Source of the DNA: Sinohyriopsis cumingii
Taxonomy: Eukaryota > Mollusca > Bivalvia > Unionida > Unionidae
DNA length: 64,000 nucleotides
Direction: 5' to 3'
NCBI GenBank assembly: GCA_028554795.2
Contig: CM068824.1
Location: forward strand, 157,588,789-157,652,788
Shown here: positions 41,976 to 54,871 of the stretch, one piece after another
How the letters are laid out: each line of letters starts with the position of its first letter
Numbering within the stretch: position 1 is the first letter of the stretch
Notes under the pieces: generated by a model
Seen by the model: the letters and a program-made list of their open reading frames with translations, nothing else
What the model was told of the DNA's origin: nothing
Database searches by the model: none
Translations under genes and position numbers: made by a program

Positions 41976-44900
41976 AACAAATAAAGGTAACATAAATTTA
42001 GTTGGGATACACTAATCTGAAACAAAACAAAATTATGACTTTTAACTACCTTGCAGGCTTGCTTTACACCTCTGTGGTCCTGTGTTCAGCACCCAATATG
42101 AACACACATACATGGGTATGCGGTCAACATCCAAACGTCAGTGATTTTCTCTGGGTACTTTCAATTACCTCCTAGGCAAGGATAAAATTGTGCCATATCT
42201 GCTGATTCATGCTGACACTGCATGAACTCATGTGATCAATTTAAAATGAATAGAGCTTAAAACTTTCTATAAACATGTATCAACTGACTACTTACTGATG
42301 CCAGTTTCAGTGGAACAGACCGTATTGATGATTCGTAGCTTTGGCGATCCATGCAGGCAAGGAAGTCCTTGGTCTTTCTGATGTTCTTGGCTTTCCACCC
42401 CTTCTGAGTCAGGACGTATTCTGTCGGACAGTTTCCCATCACATCATTCTAATAAAAAAGGGTAATACAATAATGTAATGTATAGAGGTCCCACCAAAAA
42501 AGAGCTGAAGCTGTTCTCTATTAATGTTTGGATGATGTGTTTACAAACACACATTGCCTGAAGGAATGGATATATGTGTAAACAATAAACTGTCAATTAG
42601 GGACAAATTTAATAAAGGGAGCCTCCACATGGCCAAGTGGTTTAAAGTAATCACCATTCCAGATCACTGCCATCTCACTTGTCTGTATAGATTCAAGTCT
42701 CAGGCTTGGCTAATGTGGGTGCATGAGAAGGCTTACCAATAAGCTTCCAAGAGTGTTGGTGGTTCTTCCCAGGGTTTTCCCTGGTTCTTCCTATACCAGT
42801 TATACTGGCCACCATGTATAGCATATCCTGTGCTGTTAAAGAGCATTAAACCCCATAACAACAACAACAACAACAACAACAACAATCTTAATAAAGAACT
42901 TTGTTCTTGTACATAAACCCCATTTTTCATTTTTCATGGTCAATAACCATAACATTTTGACTGTCTGACCCCAAATCAACAGGCTTCCTTAATCCAAGTG
43001 CATGTAATCCACAAACTTTAATCCATATCTTTGAAGCAGAACATAAGTTATCATGCAGAAATTACTTTTTCAGTCAAAAGCCTTGACCTTTGATTTTTTA
43101 CTCCCAAAACATAAATTTCTTCCTACCAAGTGCAGAACATCAAAAAGTTTGGTCATGGTATGTGATGTAGAATTAATGTTATTATGCACATAAAAAAAAT
43201 CTTCTTTCAATAAAAATGAACTTGATCTTTGACCTTTTGACTTCAAACTCAATAGGCTTCTTCCTTATCAAATGTGCAAGCCATACACAAGTTTGATAAA
43301 GATGGTGGATGGTGTGAACAAATGTTATTTTGCCAATAATCAAACTTCTTTCAATAAAAATGAACTTGATCTTTGACCTTTTGACTTCAAACTCAATAGG
43401 CTTCTTCCTTATCAAATGTGCAAGCCATACACAAGTTTGATAAAGATGGTGGATGGTGTGAACAAATGTTAATTTGTGAATACAGAAAAGGCAACAAATG
43501 GGTGGATGAATCGATGTACATCATATCATTCTGTTTTGCATTTGGGCAAGCATAGAAAATCAATATCTATTTTGTTGATTGAAACTGGCTCGCTGGCATA
43601 TTGGCCTAAAAAAAGTCTTTGGAAGCATTACCTCTCTTGCTTTGTATCGATCCATGTCAAGGTCATCCATTGTGTTCTGGAAGGCAGAAAGCAGTCCCCG
43701 TTTGATATTAAGAACCCAGGAACTCTCGTCATCCTCAGGGCAAATTTCATTAACCTCGCCATCTTGGAATGAAAATCGGAGAGGATGCTGCTGTAACACG
43801 GCCGAGAAATCGCTTGAGGTTTTTCCGGCTTTTAACCTCAAAGGTAAGGATGGATCTGAGGATTCTATTGATACATCCCGAAGCTGGAAAATAATTTCTC
43901 ATGACAAACAACTGATCCAGAATGGCAAAGTCAAAACAATCTTTGCATAACCAAAAAAAAAAATTTAAATTATCATTCCTGACCAATTTTCGCAATTCAA
44001 TGGACTTATATGGGTATGACTTTTTTAATGGGCATCAGCCTCGAGCTGAGGTAAAATATCAGTATACATGTATCCATTTATTTTGAGGTAAAATATCTAT
44101 ATACATGTATCCATTTATTTTGCTCTACTGTGAATTTAAACCATTATCATGAAAAATATTATTGACATGAATTAGGGGCATCTCTGAGAAAATGTTGGCA
44201 ATAAAATAGTAGCTGTGTGGAAGATGGCAAGAAATAATTTATAAAGTGTCTCCTCCCACAGCCACCATATACCAACTGGTCAATGCATTAGGGACAAATC
44301 CAAAAATATTCCAAATGAAGTAAACTCAGCTAAACATATAGGCCCTAGTAGTTCCTACAATATCGCATCTTCACTAGCCATGGTTCCGATATGTTAACCC
44401 TATCGACACCTTGTCAGATCGAGCTGATATTTTAGTGCTTTGTCCTAGTGACATCTATTGGATTTCATTGGTTGCCTCCCTTAGTGTGTAATGCCAACTA
44501 ACCAACAGCATGTAACAAATTGCATTACAGGTGTATCTGAGTACAAGGTATTTATACAAACACTGATCAGCAGTGGAAAATAGCTCATTTATGAGTCCAT
44601 TCAAGTTGTATGCTCCCCTTGTCTCGATCATGTAGGAACAGTGTTCATATTTGAGCAACTTAATATTGATTGGATGATGTGGCATACCACACATGACTAC
44701 ATCCAATCGAAATTCACATACTGGATGCACATAGATATCTGCTTGAGCTGCCAAGTTGTAGATAGGATTAGCATACCTGAACCTTGGTTAGCGAAGATTA
44801 CAATATTGCCAAACTACACAAGTCTTGCACACAATATTTACTTACGTGCAAATTAAAAGAGCTTCGCAACGTGCAAAGTACGTATCACCGAAAATCAAGA

Positions 44901-47900
44901 TTTGACAGCGAAAGTGCTCTGAAGTATAAGTCACAATTAGAATTTGATTCTACATACCTTTAAGTAACAAGTATTCACTTCATTTGGATTCGTATATATC
45001 CATATTCCTTTGGAAAGTCGTTATTTAAATGCCCCGAGAGTTGCATACAGCAAAATCAATCTTAAAATACGACAACTTTTTTTTGACGAAATGAATCTGA
45101 AGATGTTATCCAGTACAGTCCGGATTGAATGTCACGTGCTGTGATGTCACAACAAAAGCTACGCATATTTATAAACAATGGTGTACTACCCTCGATTGTG
45201 ACGATTCCACTCGACACCCTCTTATTTTGACCCAAGTTTTAGTACATGGCCACTATTGTACAAACCCATAGCAATATATAAGTTTCATGTGGACGTTTCT
45301 TGGGGACAGTTAAGGTGCAGAGCATTCAGTAATCAGGACTGAATATAATTTGGTTTAAAGAAAATTAGTGTTAAATTTTAAAAGAACAATTTCAATGCAT
45401 ATACATGACCCATGTGACTTGTACTATAAGAATTGAAAAATTCATGCTTTGCCAAAACATGTATTAACACACTTTTTTAACACACTTAGTATAAAATCAC
45501 TTTCAAAACATATTAGATTGATTAATCAAGTCACTAAAATTATCAACATTAGGGACAACGTGTTTGAACTACGTTGTTTCTCTTAACATTCAGACGTGAC
45601 CTCAGAGTTGGTCGGCGTAGGGATACTATCCAAAATTGGATAGAAAATTGCCAGATAGTAGAGTAAATGAATCGGGTCCTAATTTCCATGGCAAAATCTA
45701 TTAAAGGACTGAAAACTCCATAAAGAAAAGTTTGTCTGTATTTGTTTCAGTTACAAATGGGATAAAATCTCCAAAGATTATTTTCATTAATTCTTTTTTA
45801 TCGTTATCAACTTACTATGGCTAGCCAAACCATTATGTTATGCAATCGAAACATCTCGGCTAATTCCATCTGGTCGTGAAATAAACTGGGAAGTAGATGT
45901 GGCTGCTCCCGATTTTTCGAAAATCAGCGCGAATTGATTTAAAGTAGGCTAACTTTAGCAGTTATTTAAAAAGAGATAACAAATTTTGTTGAAGTATGCA
46001 CTACCAGCTTCTCAAAGTGCAATGCATGAATTACAAAATAAATAAAAAGTAAATAAAGTTATCTGCTTGATTGTTTACGGTTTACTTTGGAAATCCAGGA
46101 AGTGAAAATGACCAAGCAGAGCTTGCAGTTTTGATAGATTTACATCTGAAGTAAAGCCAAGCTGGATACTCAATAACATAAATTACACCCATCAATCATT
46201 CACCAAATTGATGGGAATTAAAGCTGCTTTAACATTAACTAAGATATAAAAGTTGTTTTCCTATTAATAGGCAGTATAACTGGTGAGGAAAACCTGGGAA
46301 ATTCTTTTTCTTTACAAATTTAACCTTATGCAAAATAAGAAACTGTAGAGCACCACCTTAAATAAGAGCCTTTTCTACCTGACGATTTAATATCCAACGT
46401 TGGATATTATCCATACGCTGACCAACTCGTACAACACACTTGTATGTTAACAGTAACATAAAAGTTCCAAATACTTTGCCCCATTATTTTGTTCTTGTAA
46501 TGATTTGCTTAGTTCAGTCTACTATACATTTTAAAATAAATGAATTTGTCATGAATGATGTATTAACATGTGTTTATTAAAAATGGAAAATAGTCTATGG
46601 TTATTGGAGTGCATCAGTTGCCAAATCTTCAGTTTCGAAGGAGAGTAGTTTAGAATATTGTCGGTCTCCTCAATTTAGTTGGTAAGTAAATATTGCATGT
46701 GATCCTTAGTTTCGAAAACTACCGGAACTTGTGAAGGTTGACATTCTCGACTAGACGGAAAAGGTCGATAATTTTCCATTTTATTTTGTTAACCAATTTC
46801 TAGACTGGTTCATATTCTTTTACATGAATTATTACGTTCGGGTCAGTACCTACCAATGTAGTCCCAGTCTACATTTATAGCTTTTATTTTCCTCTCACAT
46901 TTCAGTGGTAATACATGTGTTAGATTTAGACATTGTTTGGTACTGATTTAAAGCAAAATGTTTATTATGTTGAATATAAGCAATATGGTGTGGATGTGTA
47001 TTTTGACTACAGTACACATCGAGTAATGAGACATTGTTGCTGGTCTGGAACAAAGGTGCTCGAACTGAGCTTGATGTTGAGAAAAAGAAAATAATACTTT
47101 GAAGGAAAAAAATTATACAGAGTGACAAAAATACCTTAGATTACCCGAAGACCCGTTCTGACGTAGAACCCTCTCTATCATATTATATAAGAGAGTCTGA
47201 TAGAGTATGATAGAGAGGGTCCTATGGCAGAAGGGGTCATGGGGGTAATCTAAGGAATTTTTGTCACTCTGTATGATTTTTTTCCTTCAGATTATGAGGG
47301 GGGTGGGTCAACAGCAAGCACGCGTCGAGCACCTGTGGTCTGTAAGTGAAAAATGACGTCACTTAAAAATATCTTCTCCGTGACTTCATCCATGAAGAGA
47401 ATTTAGATGAACATGTGATTTATTAGGATCTGGAGACACTGGAAAGTTCAATACTGACAAACAAATGTAAGGATTATGTAGGAATAATAACAGTTCTGAG
47501 TCCATATAAATAGTACCGTTATCACAACATCACTCGGCCATTTCCGTCAGGTCTTGAAATAACTTCGGAAGTAGTTGAAGGAATAAACATTACTTTGATG
47601 TTTGGTGATTCGCCTCTAGCTGAGTTCACCACACAAGCTACGATAGCAAAGGCCGAGATTATTCCGATTGTGACTTTGACTCTTTAGCCGCCATTTTGTT
47701 CCATGGGAACGAAAGTAGTTCAGAATATAGTTCTTAATGCCGACTAATTACATCCTAGATTTATTTCAAAAACTAGCGGAAATGGCCTTACGATGTTACG
47801 ATGACGTGCGTTCCGTAAGATTAGTTTATTATTACCAGAGTTCAATTCGAAAGTGTAAATGCATGACTTCTAGATCAACTGCCATATTCAAACACTGACT

Positions 47901-50900
47901 TCTGCAATCCAGCGACGACACGCTTTGATTAAAAGCGTTTTACCAACTGCATTTGCCGAGGTTGTACGGTATGTCAGATATCCAGTTTTTGCTGTTCGGT
48001 AGTAATGTCTCTGCCGTTACATCCAGTTCTAATGCATATACTGTAGTAGTGGTCAAACGATTTTCCTATGCGAAGTATCGATACGTATTGCGAAACACTG
48101 CCTGCCATGATACATATCGATACACGTAAATAACAAAGAGTCAGACAACAAATAATTTACCCACTGGCGTTGAAGATTAATGGTAACTTTTTAAGCGGTA
48201 TATATTGTTTTGTATCAAGTACCCGCCATAAATATCGACATATATATCCAATTAGTACTAATATTAGTACTACCTTACTCCTACCTCGTAGACCTCAACC
48301 ACAACAAATCAAGCTGAGGCTACGACAGCGCAGCTAATATCCAATATGCAAAATTATACACTGATACACAGGTGAATCGTTTCACCCAAAACTGGTGATA
48401 TTGTCATAACACACAATTTGTGCTACTGTATCGATAATGAAGGTAAACAATTGTTACATTTTATCATTATTAATGAAAAGTTATTTATCACACCCCGACC
48501 CTCACTGTCCCAGGTTAATATAAGAATATTATTTTTACTGGTAGAATACCTTTCGGTGGTAAAAAAAAAAAAAAAATAATAATAATAATGCTTGCTTTCA
48601 TATATACCTGTACCTTGCTGCCCTTTAAATAAACTTTTGAGAGAGAGAGAGAGATTACCTGTAGAAGCATCTCACACTTCGAGAGGACCTCTATATTAGC
48701 TGTGGCCCTGATCTTGATGGTGGATTGGTCCTCAGTGGCGCCCAAAATGGCTGTCTTTGTCTCAACCTCATAACTGTATGTATATGTACTACCCGGACTG
48801 TATTGAAAATTGCTTCTACCTGTAAAAACAAAACCAGAAAATGGGCTGGGATTTATCGTTTAAAGGCCAATATATGAAAATGATGAAAATAAATTTCTCA
48901 TTAGACATAACTTAAAGATATATATAACAGTGCAGTAAGTGTATTAATTTTAGTATTTATTTCAGTAAATCTTGGGTCTTGGGGGAGAGGTAAACTTGCT
49001 ACATGCTCTGTTCACCATGAAGTCCAAAGATTCATTACACAGTTTCGAGAATAAAAAATAGAAATTGAAAATTTTATGCATTAGTACCCGTATTATGCTG
49101 CAATAAAAGCATCTTTCTTTTTTTTTGCGGAATAGAGGTAATGCTCTGTTATTGCACTAACGTATGTCCCAAATATTTGACATTTTTGACAGATAATCCT
49201 GTAAAGCAGATGGAGGCATGATTGCAATAAATTTCTCCATGTCTCCTGTCATTTCCAAGTATTTTATTTTTCCGCAAAAGGTGATTCTATTAATGTTTTA
49301 TCAGGTTCTACTTTGTACTATGAATTTATCGAAGACAAATATTTTGCAAAGAAATTTCATTCATGTTTCAGCTCATATGAGGATGAGATAAGTAAATAAA
49401 TGAAATTTTTTTCTTAATTCCATCATTGTGAGGGTCCACATGGCAATGTGTTCAGATACACACATACAAATTTATCCAACTCCTAACCTAAGCAAATACA
49501 TCATGGTCGCCTGCTAATAATTCAACACAAAACTATGACAAGCAAAACTATAACGGTTTAGTGCTACATAAGAAAAAGGTTGAAGATGGCTTCTTTTTTT
49601 TTTCTTTTTTTTTCTCCATGAGCATTTGAGTGTTTACACAGTGTAAACACATGGGGCATAACATAATAATGAAAACAATTTTCGGCGGAGGAAAATCGGT
49701 CTTTTTAACAGGTTTAGACTGGGACCAAATGATCTATTTCATGGAATGGTTTAAATGTTATAAATCTGCAACATGAACAATAATAGCACAGTGCTAACGC
49801 TGATTGATTAATCTAAATGTCAACATGGTTTACAGGCTCGCGTTTCAAAACAAGCTTTAACATTAAAAGTAAAAGGTCATGGAATGTTCATAATTTAGAT
49901 GGTCTCTATCTCCACATCCATTAGCTAATATAACATAGATGTGTATTTAAATCAATGCCTTTATTTAGTCTCGAAGTTCTGTGATACGTAAATCTTTAAA
50001 AGTTATGTCAGTAAATTTGATATGATTCGTAAAAGAAAAAAAGATGATAAGTAACTGGCAACACAGACACGTATGATAGATAAGGGTCTAACTTTTTAAT
50101 TTTCGGGGTGGGTGCTGTGAATTTATTTCTAATTAGGTCATTTCATTTTTCTTTTTCCTAATGGTTTTGGTGGGGGGGGGGGGGGTACTATATATTTAAC
50201 AAACCAGAGCAATAATTTTTTCAAGCTAGTTGGGAGCAGACATTTTTCCCTACATGAATCATAGTTCCCTAACCTACCCCGGCAAAAGGGATATGGTTTG
50301 TCCCTAAATTCACGTACATCAAACCATTTTCATGTACACAATCAAGTTTAAATTAGTTTGCTCACTTTTCATTCAAGATTTCGTCCAACGGTTAATTTAA
50401 GTTGCAAAACTGATGAGCAGGGACATATAATCGAAGTTCAAGGCTTCTTCATCTGGGATGATAGATTTGATTAAAGCTGTGTATACCGCTGTTATCTAAC
50501 CCCGTATCTTATCTCCACTAGAGTACGGGTAAATCGATGGTACATCGCGCTAGATTTAATGCGAGGGGCATCAAATCATGACCCAGTTCACCTGACTTAC
50601 ACACCCAAAAAAACATCGGCGCTATAAAAGTCACAAAACACCAGAATTTTTCAAATTTGCCTAAATACATTGAAATAGAATATTCTAATATTCAAATGCT
50701 TATTAACCTAGGACGATATAATCCTTTGTGCATGTAAGATACGTTTAAAGGACCGTTAATTGAAATTTCCAGAAGTTCCTAGGATTTTTGGAAAGTAAAT
50801 TTCCAATCCCCAAAAGGTTGCCAAAATTATCTTGCACTCAATTGCAAAAGAAGGAATCAATTATATGCATTATTTTAGTTGATAAAGATGGGTCATGTTG

Positions 50901-53900
50901 TAAAAGAACAAAAATTATCCTAGTCTGCAAGAAATCCCAAGGCCCCACACCCACCCCATCCTCATCGAAAATGAAATGATAGGTTTCAAAGGATAGCTAG
51001 AACTACATTTTACATCCAGATATGTTCACTATTCTTCTGCATGTGTGATTAAACTACTTTGTCACAGCATAGTAAAGGGGCGCGTTAAGGCTTTGGGGCC
51101 CGAGGCACTTTATCGGGGTGGGGGGGTGGGGGCACTGAACGTAAGGTATTGATCTACACATACACACTGAAAGCTGATCCTCAGCTTTTCGTTATATGTG
51201 TGTCATTATTATAGTTATATGTGTGTCATTATTATAGTTATATTAGGCTATGTATTATACTCTCTGTATGTATTGGAACTCGATATTTTTTTAATCCACG
51301 GCAACCGGAAAGGGGAGCTATGACTTGGGAAGGGGGGTAGGCACGTGCCCCCCTGAGCCTAAGCCTTACTCCGGTGTTTAGGTACGAATAACTAGCATAT
51401 GTTCTATTCATAATGTGTGGTATATTTCGCTATTACAAGAACTTCTATTTAAGTGACGATTATTATATTTTGCGGAGGGGGTGGACTCGTAATTTGTTTG
51501 CAACAAACCGTCCGGCTGTCAGATAGCTTCAAGAAAAATATTCTTGCACCAATTTACTGAATAACAAAAACATAAAAACTAATATTTAAAAAATATTATG
51601 TACATTATATTAGCTCCAGACATTTATTATCTCAGTAATAAATAGCATGGCTCGAACGAAAACACTATATGAGATTATCCCCATACTTTTATTTATCAAA
51701 TACCCGTATATAACCTCGTTTTGGTTTGTACTTTTTTTTTTATATCAACAACGTATCTGTCTGTTTAATACATATTTGACCTTTCCATGTGAAAGATACA
51801 ATAGAAGTCACTCGACACCATAACGATGTTATAGCCAACAAATGAGTCATATTTATTGTAACAATTTGGGTCATTCAACTTTTGTTTTGTTTTTTGACAT
51901 TGCAGTCAACCCTAAAACTGAAATCAGAGCCGAAATTGCCACGTACTTCACCGAGTTCCCTGTCTTACAAACATCGATATTTTAGAACAGAGGTGGGCAA
52001 ACTTTCCAGTGCAAGTGCCGCATACACAAATGTACACGTTGTCGCGGGCCGCATAGTTCATTAAGTCAAATAATTACTATTTGAAATAGCAAAAACAAAA
52101 GGTTTCTCTAAATAACATCTAATTAATTTTCAGATGTTAATATGTTGTTAATATTTGAAAATTTAAACTTAAACTTCAAAAGAAGCACATTTATTTGATA
52201 AGTAGAGTAACATAAACAGAGTCAGTGCGAATGATGACTTGTTCCTAGGCCGCATGAAAGCCCTTGGTGGGCCGCATGCGGCCCGCGGGCCGTAGTTCGC
52301 CCACCCCTGTTTTAGAAGACAAATCACAAATTGGAGTTACAAAACTTTGTCCTCTGTAAAAAAAAAAAAAACAATTAAAAAAAAAAAACAAAAATAAACA
52401 ACAGATGTATTGCAAAGTTGGTGGGAAAAGTTCCCCTTAATATCTTTTTCTGAGCTAATTAAGTTTTCGGTTCAGAAACATCAATTCCGATTTTACGTCT
52501 AACTCGTTGGCATTATTATTATTATTATTATTATTATTTGTTGTTGCTGTATTGTTCCCGACATAGATTACAGTGAAGAAGTGGTGGTTAGAAGAAAGCA
52601 GTTAATTATCTATACACTGTGTGGAACATCTGACTACAGAATATCTTCACTGGATTAATTTAAGCGTCAGTTGCTAACATATTTAAAGAGGTTACTATAG
52701 TCAGACATAAAATAATTGTATTTTAATATGTAAGATTGGATATTACAATAAATAAAATCATCTATCAGTGCCGGGTGGGGATGGGGTCCGGACCCCACCC
52801 CGTTAACTAAAAGTACACACAAACGTACATTCACTTATCACTTGAAATTTGACTCTCGTTTTTGCGCACGTTTATTGTGTATTGTGCACACTCTGAGTAA
52901 ACAGACACAAACTTTTGCTTTGATGCCTTTTGAAATTTTAGAGACTGCCCCACCCACAACACTTTACCAGATCCGGTCCTGACTGAACAGCTGACGACAA
53001 AACAGTAAACTAAAAGTGTGTACAGAGAGAGTAACATATGAGTATTTTAGACAAAAAGATGCATCCATATCACACAAAACATAGAGACATGCGCACATAT
53101 TGCACATAAATCATATAGACACGCATACATATCACACCATGGTCGCCCGCACATAGGAACAAGGGTGAAGGAACAGTTCCCACCCCCTCCGCGATTTTAC
53201 CTCTAAACATGTTTTGGTCTACATCCGTAGACTTAATAGCTGACCATTACATATTTGTACACGCGCGCGCGCACACACTCTCTCTCTCTCTCTCTCTCTG
53301 CGGACGCACCTGTATCACACAAAACAGACAAGCATACAAATCACACAGAAAGCACATAGACATGCATACAATCACACAGAAAGAAGAGAGACATTAAAAT
53401 AAAATGATGCACAATAAACAGATTTAAAACAGCTATTTTAAACAAACATTATAATGTTGTTTTCAGACCTTTATAAAGATTACATTCGGGTAGGAAAGTA
53501 TAAATGCAATACATAACTGCATACCAGTCCGTCATTTAGTCTATCCACTTACCTACCTACCTAAGTGCGTGCGTACGTGCATGCATACATACATACATAC
53601 AATACAAGGGGGCCCGAGTGGTCTAAAGCGCTGTCTGCGTGGGTTCTAGTCTCGGATTCACCAATGTTGGTATGTGAGAAAGCTGGCCAGTAGTTTCTCG
53701 TGGGTCGGTGGTTCTTTCCGGGGTTTTCCCGGGTTCTTCCTCCACCATTAATACTGGCCGCCATGTATAGCATATCGTGTGCTGAAAAATGGCGTTAAAC
53801 GCTATAACAACAACAGACATATTTCAAAAACATACAGAATTTTTGTTAGGTCTTAATATCTCAAAATATATTTTAATAAGTTAACAATAGATACCACGTG

Positions 53901-54805
53901 TACAGGCATTCTTTGTATTATTACTAGAATTAGGCAAATACTTAAAGAGTGCCATACCAAGATCAACAATATTAGTTCTGATATATCTCTATACTTATTT
54001 AAATGGTTGTACTTATACCGCTGTTCCTTATTAAAATGTGTTAGCTGACTAAGGAATTCTCTTTCATTTTGTACTTTGATTATTTGCTGTCTTTCAAGAT
54101 CAAGTATTATCTTGAATTTTATAAACCTGATGCAATCGCTTCCACGAGGAAAATAAAGCCAGTGAGTCAGTCATTGATATAGTCATATAGACATTTTTAT
54201 TTTCTCTTTGTTTTAATTTACAACAATTGAAATTTAATGCATAAAATTGGGGTAAGAAAATTCAGTATAAAAATGTAAGCAAAAGAAACTGGTCGTGCAG
54301 TACATGTTATTGTGGTGTCGATCGCAGAGAGATAGTCAGTTTCTAATTCCAAGAGTGCCTGCTGTATAAGGAAATACTGAGGGATAACCTAAAGTTCTCG
54401 ATCTATGTAATTCGACCTTTTGTTGTTAACTATGAGACACGCACCATTCCATCATTGAATATTGTTCGGCCCGCTTGTGTCGATTTACGTTATATCAAAA
54501 TTCATGTCTGCCTTGAACAAGACATAAATAAAGCAGTTACCAGTGTTAATAACTAACCCATCTCATCTAAAATTTCAACATTTACTTGAATCGGGATAAA
54601 CATATAACTCCACTGTGTTACGTTGGAGATCAGGTGTTTCAAGTCCGGCACACGCGATTGAGGGCCAGATGTAGTAGTTTAATGCTTTATTCTTAAATCA
54701 TGTTTCCAATAATAGGTATGTACGTATCGCACCACCTGAGTACTTTTATTGGAATGTAAATAAAAATATACAGCTCCGTCACATCTTGTTCACTTTATAT
54801 GAGAA

Positions 54806-54871
<66 letters not shown>

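Noticed and set aside
10428..43465. Idea that minisatellite periods are biased to multiples of three
   Set aside because: Roughly nine of twenty arrays have such periods, close to the one-third expected by chance for so few cases.
44455..44856. Frames of about 70-100 codons on both strands in intron 3
   Set aside because: They lie within an inverted-repeat element and have no recognisable protein pattern.
48045..48440. ATCGATA-rich segments resembling hAT ends
   Set aside because: Only short AT-rich words match. No paired inverted ends or target duplication could be fixed by eye.
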